DNA from: Sphingopyxis yananensis
GTDB lineage: Bacteria > Pseudomonadota > Alphaproteobacteria > Sphingomonadales > Sphingomonadaceae
Length of the DNA: 64,000 nt
Assembly: GCF_020687785.1 (NCBI RefSeq)
Contig: NZ_JAJEWI010000005.1
Coordinates: 124,001-188,000 of the forward strand
Reading direction: 5' to 3'
The translations under genes and the position numbers were made by a program. The notes under the pieces were generated by a model. The model saw only the letters and a list, made by a program, of their open reading frames with translations. It did no database searches and was not told the origin of the DNA. This document shows, piece by piece, positions 43,623 through 52,969 of this stretch (the stretch's first letter is position 1; the number at the start of each line of letters is the position of its first letter).

Positions 43623-43928
43623 ATGATGTACGGTAAATCTTTGATCGCTTTGATGGCCAGTTTCCCGCTGGCGGCCTGTGCCGCCACGGACGGCAGCATT
43701 GATACGGGCGCGGCCCCGCTGGAAATGAAATGTGTCGCGGATAATGTTCAGCATTTGGTGGGCCAGAAAGTGACCGACGCGACAGGCCCCGAGGTGTTAA
43801 AAGCCACGGGTGCCCGCAATTTGCGCTGGGGTCCGCCACGGTCCGCTTGGACGATGGACCTGCGGACAGACCGGGTGAACATCAGCTATGACGACAATAT
43901 GATTATTGGTCAGATTAGCTGCGGATAA
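43623..43928 (+). CDS. I78-family peptidase-inhibitor-like lipoprotein
   Basis: 101 residues. A signal with a lipobox-like LAAC at about residues 16-19 is followed by a small domain with the I78 pattern: a Cys, VGQKVTDATG, then RWGPPRSAWTMDLRTDRVNI and a closing IIGQISCG with the second Cys. I78 proteins inhibit serine peptidases in the periplasm. A GGAG site precedes the ATG. It sits inside the valine operon, although no metabolic role is obvious. The GxxxT-x-D-x-R-x-D-R-x-N core makes the family call fairly firm. Confidence 0.78.
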   Translation: MMYGKSLIALMASFPLAACAATDGSIDTGAAPLEMKCVADNVQHLVGQKVTDATGPEVLKATGARNLRWGPPRSAWTMDLRTDRVNISYDDNMIIGQISCG

Positions 43929-43959
43929 TATCGCCCCTGCGGCATAGAGAGAGGGATGC

Positions 43960-45102
43960 ATGACGGATCAATTCCAACTGACCGAGGACCAATTGGCCAT
44001 TCAGGAGATGGCCCGTCGATTTACGGCAGATGCGATTACGCCTTTTGCGGCGGAATGGGACGAAAAGAGCCATTTTCCGCGCGATGTCATTAAATCTGCG
44101 GCCGACTTGGGTTTTGCAGCCATTTATGTGGGTGAAGAATCGGGCGGTATTGGTCTGAGTCGGTTGGAAGCGGCATTGATCATGGAGGCCATGTCCTATG
44201 GCTGTCCGGCCACCAGCGCCTTTTTATCGATTCACAATATGGCCAGTTGGATGATCGACAGTTTTGCCGACGCGGATCTGAAGGCCCGCTATCTGCCCGA
44301 CTTGGTGACGATGGATAAAATGGCCAGCTATTGCCTGACCGAACCGGGTTCGGGGTCGGATGCAGCAGCCCTGAAAACCACGGCTCGGCGTGAGGGGGAC
44401 CATTATATCGTTAATGGCACCAAGCAGTTTATTTCCGGCGCGGGCGTGAATGACGTTTATGTCACCATGGTTCGCACGGGCGACAATGGCGCCAAAGGCA
44501 TTAGCTGTTTGGTGATCGATAAAGAGACGGACGGTGTCAGCTTTGGCGCCAAGGAACGCAAGCTGGGTTGGAACGCGTCGCCCACCGCGCAACTGATATT
44601 TGATAATGTGAAGGTTCCGGTAGAAAACCGTGTGGGCGCAGAGGGCGATGGTTTTCGTTTTGCCATGGCGGGATTGGACGGCGGGCGGCTGAACATTGGC
44701 GCTTGTTCGCTGGGCGGTGCGCAGCGCTGTTTGGATGAAGCCGTGGCTTATACCAAAGATCGCCAGCAATTTGGCCAAGCCATTGCCGATTTTCAAAACA
44801 CCCAATTCATGTTGGCGGACATGGCCACAGATTTGGAAGCATCGCGGGCCCTGCTCTATTTGGCGGCGGCCAAAGTCACGGCGGGCGCACCCGACAAGAC
44901 CCGTTTTTCGGCCATGGCCAAGCGTTTGGCGACGGACAATGGGTCGAAGATTGTCAATGACGCGCTGCAATTATTCGGTGGCTATGGTTATTTGAAAGAT
45001 TATCCGATCGAGCGTTTCTGGCGCGATTTGCGCGTGCATTCCATTTTGGAAGGCACCAATCAGGTGATGCGGATGATTGTGGGAAGGGACTTGCTGCGGT
45101 GA
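43960..45102 (+). CDS. Acyl-CoA dehydrogenase, probably isobutyryl-CoA dehydrogenase
   Basis: 380 residues with the acyl-CoA dehydrogenase fold: CLTEPGSGSDAAALKTTARR (FAD/substrate region) and the catalytic glutamate E364 in ILEGTNQVMRMIVGRDLL. It oxidises short branched acyl-CoA with electron transfer to ETF. Between mmsA and the hydroxyisobutyryl-CoA hydrolase, conversion of isobutyryl-CoA to methacrylyl-CoA is the natural role; short-chain or 2-methylbutyryl substrates remain possible. The stop TGA overlaps the next ATG by one base. Confidence 0.9.
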   Translation: MTDQFQLTEDQLAIQEMARRFTADAITPFAAEWDEKSHFPRDVIKSAADLGFAAIYVGEESGGIGLSRLEAALIMEAMSYGCPATSAFLSIHNMASWMIDSFADADLKARYLPDLVTMDKMASYCLTEPGSGSDAAALKTTARREGDHYIVNGTKQFISGAGVNDVYVTMVRTGDNGAKGISCLVIDKETDGVSFGAKERKLGWNASPTAQLIFDNVKVPVENRVGAEGDGFRFAMAGLDGGRLNIGACSLGGAQRCLDEAVAYTKDRQQFGQAIADFQNTQFMLADMATDLEASRALLYLAAAKVTAGAPDKTRFSAMAKRLATDNGSKIVNDALQLFGGYGYLKDYPIERFWRDLRVHSILEGTNQVMRMIVGRDLLR

Positions 45103-46148
45103 TGAGCGATGATGTTTTAATTTCTGTCGAAGGCGGGGTTGGCCGGATTTCGCTGAATCGCCCCAAGGCGATCCATGCGCTGAACTTGCCGATGTGCGAA
45201 GCGATGACCAAGGCCTTGTTGGATTGGCAGGCCGATGATGCGATTTCAGCCGTCATCATCGACCATGCCGAGGGACGCGGTTTTTGTGCGGGCGGCGATA
45301 TTCGCATGTTGGCCGAAAGCGGGGCTAAGGGCGGCGAGGAAGCCCGCCAATTTTTCCACACCGAATATCGCTTGAACCATTTGCTGTTCACTTATCCCAA
45401 GCCGATCATCGCCTTCATAGACGGTATCACCATGGGTGGCGGCGTGGGCATTTCTTTGCCCGCAAAATATCGGGTGGCGACGGAAAATACCCGCTTTGCT
45501 ATGCCGGAATCTGGCATTGGCTTATTCCCTGATGTGGGCGGCGGTTGGTTCCTCCCGCGCCTTGAAGGGCGCATGGGGGTGTTTTTGGCGCTGACGGGCG
45601 CGCGGATTAACGGCGCAGAATGTGCGGCGCTGGGTTTGGCGACCCATTATCTGCCTGCCGAGAGCTTGGCTGACGTCAAGGCGGCCTTGGTGGCAGATGC
45701 TGCGCGGATCGATCAGATTTTGGCGGATGCATCGGTGGTGCCGCCGCCAGCGGAGATTTTGGGTGATTTGCCGCTTATAAACAGCTTGTTTGCTAGCGAT
45801 CGGCTGGAGGATATTCTTGCCGCGCTGCGCGCCGATGACGGTGCATGGGCCGCCCAGCAATTGGATATATTGCTGACCAAATCGCCGCAAACCTGCAAGG
45901 TCACGCTGCGCCAATTGGCCGAGGGTGCGCAGATGGCGGACTTTGCGAGCCAAATGGTGCAGGAATATGCCATTGGTGCGCGGGTCGTGACGATGCATGA
46001 CTTTTTGGAAGGCGTCCGCGCCTTGATCATCGACAAAGACCATAGCCCGAAATGGAATCCGCCGACAGCCGAGGCCGTGAGCGACGCGTGGATTGATGCC
46101 ATTTTCGCGCCATTGCCGGAACAGGAACGTTGGACACCGCTGGCGTGA
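45102..46148 (+). CDS. 3-hydroxyisobutyryl-CoA hydrolase
   Basis: 348 residues of the crotonase fold, longer than ordinary hydratases (about 260), which is the size of the HIBCH subgroup. It shows GRGFCAGGDIRMLAESG (oxyanion part), ITMGGGVGISLPAKYRVATE and RFAMPESGIGLFPDVGGGWF, all typical of HIBCH. It releases free 3-hydroxyisobutyrate from its CoA ester, protecting against methacrylyl-CoA. The ATG at 45102 is used (a GTG one codon earlier was rejected). It is coupled to the dehydrogenase by a TGATG overlap. Confidence 0.92.
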   Translation: MSDDVLISVEGGVGRISLNRPKAIHALNLPMCEAMTKALLDWQADDAISAVIIDHAEGRGFCAGGDIRMLAESGAKGGEEARQFFHTEYRLNHLLFTYPKPIIAFIDGITMGGGVGISLPAKYRVATENTRFAMPESGIGLFPDVGGGWFLPRLEGRMGVFLALTGARINGAECAALGLATHYLPAESLADVKAALVADAARIDQILADASVVPPPAEILGDLPLINSLFASDRLEDILAALRADDGAWAAQQLDILLTKSPQTCKVTLRQLAEGAQMADFASQMVQEYAIGARVVTMHDFLEGVRALIIDKDHSPKWNPPTAEAVSDAWIDAIFAPLPEQERWTPLA

Positions 46149-46258
46149 ACGAAGCGGCTTGAAGGCTGTTCATCGGGACCATTTAGTGCTTTGGGACAAG
46201 CGAAGCTGGGATGGGGCCGATTGGCGTCGCGGGCTGTAAGGAATTTGGAGAAAATCGA

Positions 46259-47041
46259 ATGACCTATGAAACCATCATCGTCGAACAACGCGGCGCTGTG
46301 ACACTGGTGACTTTGAACCGTCCGCAGGCGCTTAACGCCCTGAACAGCAAGGTGTTGGACGATTTGATCGCGGCCTTTGCGGCGTTTGAGGCGGATGACA
46401 GCCAACGCTGCGCCGTGTTGACGGGTTCGGGCGAAAAGGCCTTTGCGGCGGGCGCGGACATTAAGGAAATGGCCGAAAAGCCTGCGTCTGATTTCTTCTT
46501 GCAGGACTTTTTCTCGAAATGGACCAGCCATTTTGTGAAGGCTGTGCGCAAGCCTTGGATCGCCGCCGTGAACGGTTTTGCGCTGGGCGGCGGGTGCGAA
46601 TTGGCGATGATGGCGGATTTCATCATTGCATCAGAAAAGGCCAAGTTCGGCCAGCCCGAAGTGAAGCTGGGCGTGGCCCCCGGGATGGGCGGATCGCAGC
46701 GTCTGACACGTGCGGTTGGCAAGGCCAAGGCGATGGAAATGTGCCTGACGGGCCGCATGATGGACGCGGTGGAAGCCGAGCGTTCGGGCTTGGTGGCGCG
46801 CATTGTGCCGCATGACAGCTTGTTGGACGAAGCGTTGAAAACCGCCGCAACCATTGCTGCGATGCCGCCGATGGCCGCCATGGTGAACAAGGAAATGGTC
46901 AACGCCGCCTTTGAAACCACGTTGGATCAGGGCTTGTTGTTTGAACGTCGCTTGTTCCAGATTTTGACGGCCACCGAAGACAAGGCCGAAGGCATGGCTG
47001 CCTTTATTGAAAAGCGCGAAGGCGTTTGGAAGGGCCGCTAA
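46259..47041 (+). CDS. Enoyl-CoA hydratase (methacrylyl-CoA hydratase role)
   Basis: 260 residues. The crotonase pattern includes [34 protein letters not shown] with the first catalytic Glu in GGGCELA, and [20 protein letters not shown] with the second in QPEV. It adds water to 2-enoyl-CoA; in this operon the substrate is probably methacrylyl-CoA. The start at 46259 has TTGGAG upstream; the frame from 46211 adds 16 residues without a ribosome site. The 110-base gap before it may hold an internal promoter, not identified. Confidence 0.9.
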   Translation: MTYETIIVEQRGAVTLVTLNRPQALNALNSKVLDDLIAAFAAFEADDSQRCAVLTGSGEKAFAAGADIKEMAEKPASDFFLQDFFSKWTSHFVKAVRKPWIAAVNGFALGGGCELAMMADFIIASEKAKFGQPEVKLGVAPGMGGSQRLTRAVGKAKAMEMCLTGRMMDAVEAERSGLVARIVPHDSLLDEALKTAATIAAMPPMAAMVNKEMVNAAFETTLDQGLLFERRLFQILTATEDKAEGMAAFIEKREGVWKGR

Positions 47042-47128
47042 GCGGACCCAATATTTGGGCCGCACGGCGCGACATAGCATCGGCGGCCCCAACCACCGCG
47101 TACGCCGCGACTATCCATGGGAGAATAT

Positions 47129-47998
47129 ATGAAAATCGCTTTTATCGGTTTGGGAAACATGGGCGGCGGCATGGCGGCCAATTTGGTGCGTGCGGGCCAT
47201 CAGGTTCAGGCTTTTGACCTGAATGAAGCGGCGCTGGCGCGCGCCGAAGCGGCGGGGTGCACGCGTGCTTTGTCGGCTGCGGATGCCGTGGTGGGCGCCG
47301 TGGCGGTGGTGACGATGTTGCCAGCGGGCCAGCATGTGGCGGCGGTGTACCGCGATGCAATTTTTCCCCATGCCGCCCCGTCGACCTTGTTGATTGATTG
47401 TTCGACCATTGATGTTGCGACCGCGCGTAGCAATATTGAGGCGGCCCTTGCGGCGGGCTTAGAGGCGGTGGATGCGCCGGTTTCCGGCGGCATTGCGGCG
47501 GCAGAAGCGGGCACACTGACCTTCATGGTTGGCGGCGAAGACCGCGCGTTCGAACGCGCCGAAGCAGTGCTGAACGCCATGGGCAAGGCGGTGATTCACG
47601 CGGGCGCAGCGGGTGCGGGTCAAGCGGCGAAAATATGTAACAATATGCTGCTGGGCGCGTCGATGGTGGCGACCTGCGAAACCATGGCGATGGCGCAAAA
47701 ATTAGGGCTAGATCCCCAGCGCTTTTACGACATTGCTAGCGTGTCATCGGGACAGAATTGGGCGCTGACCAGCTATTGCCCATTGCCCGGCGTTGGCCCT
47801 GTGTCGCCTGCGGATCGGGATTATCAGGGCGGCTTTGCGGCCAGCTTGATGTTGAAGGATTTGCGTTTGGCGATGGAGGCTGCGGAATTGGCAGGAGCAG
47901 CGGTGCCGATGGGCAGCCGCGCCCGCGAATTATATGAAGAATTTGTCGCGGCAGACCAGCAGAACCGCGATTTTTCGGCGATTATCCAAACGCTGTAA
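47129..47998 (+). CDS. mmsB: 3-hydroxyisobutyrate dehydrogenase
   Basis: 289 residues. The N-terminal Rossmann motif is IAFIGLGNMGGGMAANLVRA, followed by the substrate motif DAPVSGGIAAAEAGTLTFMV and the catalytic-lysine helix in GAGQAAKICNNMLLG. It oxidises 3-hydroxyisobutyrate to methylmalonate semialdehyde with NAD+. Start at ATG 47129, six bases after GGGAG, rather than ATG 47117. It is the last gene of the valine operon, ahead of the strong terminator. Confidence 0.93.
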   Translation: MKIAFIGLGNMGGGMAANLVRAGHQVQAFDLNEAALARAEAAGCTRALSAADAVVGAVAVVTMLPAGQHVAAVYRDAIFPHAAPSTLLIDCSTIDVATARSNIEAALAAGLEAVDAPVSGGIAAAEAGTLTFMVGGEDRAFERAEAVLNAMGKAVIHAGAAGAGQAAKICNNMLLGASMVATCETMAMAQKLGLDPQRFYDIASVSSGQNWALTSYCPLPGVGPVSPADRDYQGGFAASLMLKDLRLAMEAAELAGAAVPMGSRARELYEEFVAADQQNRDFSAIIQTL

Positions 47999-48025
47999 CG
48001 CTGCGCGCCGGATCAAGTTTTTTTT

Positions 48026-48069
48026 AAAAAAAAGGCCGACAATCCCGCGAAGGATTGGCGGCCTTTTTT
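48026..48069. terminator. Bidirectional terminator between mmsB and the bifunctional beta-oxidation gene
   Basis: AAAAAAAAGGCCG at 48026-48038 pairs with CGGCCTTTTTT at 48059-48069, and CAATCC with GGATTG inside, around a CGCGAA loop. A-runs and T-runs flank the stem, so it can stop transcription from both converging genes. Confidence 0.88.
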
Positions 48070-48072
48070 GGC

Positions 48073-48100
48073 TTAGGCGTCCGGCGGACCGGACGCCTAA
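48073..48100. repeat. Perfect 12-base hairpin beside the terminator
   Basis: TTAGGCGTCCGG (48073-48084) and its exact complement CCGGACGCCTAA (48089-48100) enclose a CGGA loop. It ends four bases before the stop codon of the minus-strand gene. It may reinforce termination or protect 3' ends. Confidence 0.7.
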
Positions 48101-48104
48101 TGAT

Positions 48105-50138
48105 TTAGAATCCCGATTTGCTGTCGGCGCGATTTTTCAGCAATGGGGCGATGCTGAAACCATGTTTGCTGAGGCCGTCGACGATTTTGTCGGTGCCTTC
48201 CAGCCCAGCCCAGAACATGGGGCCGCCGCGATAGACGGGCCAGCCATAGCCATAGACCCATACGACATCGATGTCGGATGCGCGCTGGGCTTTGCCTTCG
48301 TCCAAGATCAGCGCACCTTCGTTGACCATCGGATAGAGCGTGCGTTCGACAATTTCTTGGTCGCTGATGTCCCGCTTTTCAATGCCCGCTTGTTTGCGAA
48401 ATTGTTCGATCAATTCGGCAACACGGGGGCTTTCGCTTGCTTGGCGTTTGTCGTCATAATCATAAAAGCCAGCCTGCTTTTTCTGACCCCAGCGACCCTC
48501 GGCGCACAAAGCGTCGCGGATGGATTCGATGCGATTGGGGTCGCGGTGCCAACCAATGTCAGTGCCGGCCAGATCGGCCATTTGGAACGGACCCATGGGC
48601 ATACCAAAATCGGTGTGGACCTTGTCCACCTGCGCCGGTGTTGCCCCCTCGAGCAGCAGCTTTTGTGCCTCCAACTGGCGCGGGGCGAGCATGCGGTTGC
48701 CGATAAAACCGTGGCAGACGCCCGCGACAACGGCGACTTTGCCGATCTTCTTGCCAATGCCCATGGCGGTTGCCAGCACATCCAGCGCCGTCTTGTCGCC
48801 GCGCACAACTTCGAGCAGCTTCATGACATTGGCGGGCGAGAAGAAGTGCATGCCGACCACATCTTGGGGACGGCTGGTCACAGCGGCGATTTCGTTGACG
48901 TCCAAATAGCTGGTGTTGGTGGCCAAAATCGCGCCTTGCTTGGCGATGCCGTCCAATTTGGTGAAGATGTCCTTCTTGACGTCCATATTTTCATAGACGG
49001 CTTCGATAATCAGGTCGCAATCGGCCAGATCCGCCATGATCAACGACGGCGTAATCAGGCCCATCATCTGTTCGACCTGTTCGGGCTTGAAACGGCCTTT
49101 GGCCGCTGAGGCTTCATAATTTTTACGGACCACGGCAAGGCCGCGATCCAAGGCCTCTTGCTGGGTTTCAACGATGGTGCAGGCGAAGCCCTTTTGCAGG
49201 AAGTTCATCATGATCCCGCCGCCCATGGTGCCAGCACCAATAATGCCGACCTTTTTAATGTCGCGCAGCTTGGTGTCCTTGGGCAGGCCGTCGATTTTCG
49301 CGGCCTGACGTTCGGCGAAGAACATATGACGCTGGGCTGCCGATTGGGTACCGAACATCAGCTTGCCAAATTCGGTGCGTTCAAAGGCCAGACCCTCGTC
49401 GAAGGGCAGGCGCGTGGCGGCTTCGACACAGGCAAGGTTGGCATAGGGCGCGTCAAATCCCTTCCAACGCTTGGCATTTTGGGTTTTCAGCTTTTCGATA
49501 ATGCTGATGTCGCCAACCACTTCGCGCGCGCGGGTGGGGCGTGGGCCATCGGCTATGCGGTCGCGGGCAAAAGCAATGGCGTCTTCGGCCAGACTGTCGG
49601 CACCAGCCAAAGCGTCGACCAGACCCATGTCCTTGGCCTTGGCGGCGGGCACGGGTTCGCCCAAGGATGTCATGGTGGCGGCGGCTTCTACGCCGACAAC
49701 GCGGGGCAGACGCTGGGTTCCGCCTGCACCGGGCAGCAGGCCCAGCTTGACTTCGGGCACGCCCAGCAAGGCCGAAGGAACGGCGATACGATAATGGCAA
49801 ACCAGCGCGGTTTCCAAACCGCCGCCCAGCGCGGTGCCGTGAATGGCGGCGATGACAGGCTTGGTCGCATTTTCGATGGAATTGAGCACGGCGTTGAAAT
49901 CAGGGCCGCGTGGTGGCTTGCCAAATTCGCTGATGTCGGCGCCGGCGATAAAGGTTGACCCATCGCAGCGCAGCACAATGGCTTCGACGCTGTCGTCCGC
50001 CAAAGCTGCGGCGAATTGATCTTCCAACCCTTGGCGCACGTGCCAGCTCAGCGCGTTGACGGGTGGGTTGTTGACGATAACCACGGCGACATTGCCATGT
50101 TTTTCTAGACGAACGCTGTTCGGTGTTTCTTCAGACAT
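48105..50138 (-). CDS. Bifunctional enoyl-CoA hydratase / 3-hydroxyacyl-CoA dehydrogenase (FadJ/FadB-like)
   Basis: 677 residues. Residues about 1-200 form a crotonase domain: [52 protein letters not shown]. From about 295 comes the dehydrogenase domain with Rossmann motif [15 protein letters not shown] and the catalytic-His segment [18 protein letters not shown], then a second C-terminal helical domain. It carries out two successive steps of beta-oxidation. It is a little shorter than enteric FadJ (714). No thiolase gene lies next to it. It is transcribed convergently with the valine operon. Confidence 0.93.
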   Translation of the reverse strand: MSEETPNSVRLEKHGNVAVVIVNNPPVNALSWHVRQGLEDQFAAALADDSVEAIVLRCDGSTFIAGADISEFGKPPRGPDFNAVLNSIENATKPVIAAIHGTALGGGLETALVCHYRIAVPSALLGVPEVKLGLLPGAGGTQRLPRVVGVEAAATMTSLGEPVPAAKAKDMGLVDALAGADSLAEDAIAFARDRIADGPRPTRAREVVGDISIIEKLKTQNAKRWKGFDAPYANLACVEAATRLPFDEGLAFERTEFGKLMFGTQSAAQRHMFFAERQAAKIDGLPKDTKLRDIKKVGIIGAGTMGGGIMMNFLQKGFACTIVETQQEALDRGLAVVRKNYEASAAKGRFKPEQVEQMMGLITPSLIMADLADCDLIIEAVYENMDVKKDIFTKLDGIAKQGAILATNTSYLDVNEIAAVTSRPQDVVGMHFFSPANVMKLLEVVRGDKTALDVLATAMGIGKKIGKVAVVAGVCHGFIGNRMLAPRQLEAQKLLLEGATPAQVDKVHTDFGMPMGPFQMADLAGTDIGWHRDPNRIESIRDALCAEGRWGQKKQAGFYDYDDKRQASESPRVAELIEQFRKQAGIEKRDISDQEIVERTLYPMVNEGALILDEGKAQRASDIDVVWVYGYGWPVYRGGPMFWAGLEGTDKIVDGLSKHGFSIAPLLKNRADSKSGF

Positions 50139-50156
50139 TCTAAAAGGCTCCCAATT

Positions 50157-51359
50157 TTAGTCGTGAAGTGCGGCGTAAATCATTGTCTTGATTTCGCGCC
50201 GCACAGGATAGGTGCTGGACGGCATGAGCTGTGTCATGAAAACCATGGCGATGTCCTCGGCAGGGTCGACAAAAAACCCTGTGCTGAACATGCCGCCCCA
50301 ATAAAAATCGCCCACCGATGATGGCACGCCCGCGCGGGCTGGGGCGATGGTGGTCGCAAAGCCAAGGCCAAAGCCGATACCGGCATTATCATCCTCGGAA
50401 AACGCGCCCACGCTATGCTCGGTTAAATCACCGCCACCGGGCAAATGGTTGAGCGCCATCAATTCCAAGCTTTTGCGGCCCAAATAATGTTGACCATCCC
50501 ATGTGCCGCCGCCCAGCAGCATCAGGCAGAAACGATGATAATCGGCCATGGTCGACAACAACCCGCCGCCGCCGCTGTGGAAATTGCGGTTTTTGGCCCA
50601 GCGGCTGGCGTCGCCGCTGTCAAAGCTGACCATTTTGTCGCGCGGGTGAAAGGCATAGGCGTCGGTCAGGCGGTGTTGCTGGTCGGGCGCGATGTGGAAG
50701 CCCGTGTCCTTCATGCCCAAGGGATCAAATAATCGTTCTTGCAGCACGGTGGCAAAGGGCTTGGCTTCGATACGTTCGATCACCGCGCCCAAAACATCGG
50801 TTGCCACCGAATAATTCCAATGATCGCCGGGGTTAAACAGCAAGGGAATTTGCGCCAGATTGGCAATAAATTCGTCCATTGTCTGATTGGATGCGAAATC
50901 ATCAATCTTCGTTTTGCGATAGGCGGCGTCGACGGGATGCCGTTCTTGAAAGCTATAGGACAGGCCCGCACGGTGGGTCAGCAGATCGCGCATGCGGATA
51001 TGTTGCTGTACGGTGCGGGTGACAAAGGGCATGTTTCCACCGCCCGCCACAAAGACTCCCGTTTTTTCAAATTCTGGGCAAAATTTGATCAGCAGGTCGT
51101 CCAGCGCGACCTTGCCTTCTTCGACCAGCATCATGAACACCACCGATGTGATGGGCTTGGTCATGCTGGCGATGCGGTAAATGGCATCGGATGGCAGGGG
51201 GGTGCCGGGGCGCGCTTCGCCCAACTGGCTGTCCAGCACCAGCTTGCCGCGCCGCGACACTTGGATAGCGGCATGGGGCAGGCGTCCGCTGTCCAAATAT
51301 TTTTCTTGCAGAAAAGCGGGGATGCGGTCCAGTCGCGTTTGGGAGAAACCTTGTGCCAT
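50157..51359 (-). CDS. Beta-lactamase-fold serine hydrolase (esterase-like)
   Basis: 400 residues, no signal peptide, so probably cytoplasmic. The catalytic S-x-x-K is SMTK at 65-68, and a Y-x-S/N-like motif occurs as YSF in AGLSYSFQERH or YSV in HWNYSVATDVLG. Family VIII esterases and penicillin-binding-protein-like hydrolases have this layout. In a catabolic cluster, a role as esterase or lactonase releasing hydroxy acids is more likely than beta-lactam resistance (inference). It lies just upstream of the bifunctional gene on the same strand, 18 bases apart. Confidence 0.82.
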   Translation of the reverse strand: MAQGFSQTRLDRIPAFLQEKYLDSGRLPHAAIQVSRRGKLVLDSQLGEARPGTPLPSDAIYRIASMTKPITSVVFMMLVEEGKVALDDLLIKFCPEFEKTGVFVAGGGNMPFVTRTVQQHIRMRDLLTHRAGLSYSFQERHPVDAAYRKTKIDDFASNQTMDEFIANLAQIPLLFNPGDHWNYSVATDVLGAVIERIEAKPFATVLQERLFDPLGMKDTGFHIAPDQQHRLTDAYAFHPRDKMVSFDSGDASRWAKNRNFHSGGGGLLSTMADYHRFCLMLLGGGTWDGQHYLGRKSLELMALNHLPGGGDLTEHSVGAFSEDDNAGIGFGLGFATTIAPARAGVPSSVGDFYWGGMFSTGFFVDPAEDIAMVFMTQLMPSSTYPVRREIKTMIYAALHD

Positions 51360-51389
51360 CGGGGGTGGTCCTTTTCGTGCGAGCTTGGG

Positions 51390-52193
51390 TTAATGCGATG
51401 TCTGGCCCAGCAATTGCCGCGTGACGGGGTGCGAGGCGCTGAGCCCGCCGTCCACCGCAATCGCTTGACCATTGACATAGCTGGCCTGTTCGCTGACCAG
51501 AAACAAGGCGACATTGGCAAGTTCGTCTGGCTGGGCAGCGCGTTTCAGTGGATTTAATTGCCCCAATTTCTGAGTCACACCCTTTTCGCGGGCATAATCA
51601 AAGGTCGGCTTGGTCATACCGGTTTCCGTCAGGCCGGGGCAGATGGCATTGACGCGAACACCGCTGCCCACCAATTGCTGGGCGGCCGTTTTAGCCAGAT
51701 TGATGACCCCCGCTTTGGATGCGGAATAGGCACCAGGTCCAGCCCCGCTGTTGAGGCCGGCTACGCTAGCGGTCATTAACATCGCGCCGCCGCGTCCCTG
51801 ATCGACTAAGGCTTTGCCCGCATGTTTGACCATCAAGGCAGGACCGATCAAATTGACGCGCAGGGTTTCGGCCCATTTATGGGGGTCAAAGTCAAAAATG
51901 CCGCCCATATCGCCAATGATGCCAGCATTGGCAAAGGCGATATCCAGCCCGCCAAAATGGCTGATCGCGTCTTGGACTAAGGCGATGACGTCGGATTCCA
52001 AGCCAGCGTCCATTTCAAAAGCCTGTGCCTCGCCGCCTGCATCGCGGATGGCGGCGGCGGTGTCATGAACGGCGCTGCTTTTGTCGCCCAAAATCAGACG
52101 GGCGCCTTCGGCTGCAAAGCGGATAGCACTGGCGCGGCCAATGCCGCTGCCCGTCCCCGTTATGATCGCGATTTTGCTTTGTAATGCACCCAT
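51390..52193 (-). CDS. Short-chain dehydrogenase/reductase (SDR 1)
   Basis: 267 residues of classical SDR type: cofactor motif TGTGSGIGR near residue 14, NAG in [10 protein letters not shown], catalytic Y-x-x-x-K in YSASKAG, and the C-terminal [12 protein letters not shown]. An acidic residue after the second strand (GDKSS) suggests NAD(H). It oxidises or reduces a hydroxyl group on an unknown substrate. It touches SDR 2 by one base and is followed 30 bases later by the serine hydrolase gene. Confidence 0.88.
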   Translation of the reverse strand: MGALQSKIAIITGTGSGIGRASAIRFAAEGARLILGDKSSAVHDTAAAIRDAGGEAQAFEMDAGLESDVIALVQDAISHFGGLDIAFANAGIIGDMGGIFDFDPHKWAETLRVNLIGPALMVKHAGKALVDQGRGGAMLMTASVAGLNSGAGPGAYSASKAGVINLAKTAAQQLVGSGVRVNAICPGLTETGMTKPTFDYAREKGVTQKLGQLNPLKRAAQPDELANVALFLVSEQASYVNGQAIAVDGGLSASHPVTRQLLGQTSH

Positions 52194-52969
52194 TATGCAC
52201 CCCCTGATATGGTGGACCCGCCGTCGCAGACGATGGTTTGGCCGGTGGTAAAGGCCCCAGCCTTGCTGGACAAAAATACCGCGGCGCCCGCAATTTCATG
52301 CGGTTCCCCAATGCGTTTTAAACAGGCGTTGGCCGTCGAAATTTTGAGCGTGTCGGGGTTTTCCCACAAAGCGCGGGCCATGTCGGTGCCGATCAGGCCA
52401 GGCGCAATGCAATTGACGCGCACGCCGCGCGGGCCCAGTTCCACCGCATAATTGCGGGCAAGCTGCATATCGGCGGCCTTGGACACACAATAAGCCCCGA
52501 TGATGGGCGAACCTTTCAGCCCGCCAATTGACGATATGATGGTGATCGCGCCGCTGCCGCGTTCCATCATTTCTGGGGCGACCATCGAAATCAGCCAATG
52601 GTTGGACAGGATATTATTGTCTAAAATCTTGCGGAACTGATCGTCCGAAATGCCAAGATTGGGGCCATAATAAGGGTTGGATGCGGCGTTGCAGACCAGC
52701 ACGGTGATTTTGCCAAAGGCCGCGCGGGCGGCATCGACCAGTGCCTGCAATTCATCCTTGGACGAAATATTGGCGGGCACGGCAATGGCCGTGCCCTCGC
52801 CAAATTGGTCGTTCATCTCGGCCGCAGTTGCGTCACATGCCTCGGCTTTGCGGCTGGATATGACGACCTTGGCCCCTTGGGCGGCCATAGCCTGCGCCGT
52901 GGCCTTGCCAATGCCGCGCGATGATCCGGTGATCAGCGCGACATCGCCGGTCATGTCGAACAAGGTCAC
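52193..52969 (-). CDS. Short-chain dehydrogenase/reductase (SDR 2)
   Basis: 258 residues, classical [23 protein letters not shown] near the start, VCNAAS in place of the usual NNAG, catalytic YCVSKAA, and [18 protein letters not shown] at the end. An SSRKAE segment after strand two suggests NADP(H) preference. It starts four bases inside the kinase gene end, so it is translationally coupled to it. Human SDR and mycobacterial relatives next to ACAD genes often act on hydroxyacyl-CoAs; the exact substrate is unknown. Confidence 0.88.
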   Translation of the reverse strand: MTLFDMTGDVALITGSSRGIGKATAQAMAAQGAKVVISSRKAEACDATAAEMNDQFGEGTAIAVPANISSKDELQALVDAARAAFGKITVLVCNAASNPYYGPNLGISDDQFRKILDNNILSNHWLISMVAPEMMERGSGAITIISSIGGLKGSPIIGAYCVSKAADMQLARNYAVELGPRGVRVNCIAPGLIGTDMARALWENPDTLKISTANACLKRIGEPHEIAGAAVFLSSKAGAFTTGQTIVCDGGSTISGGA

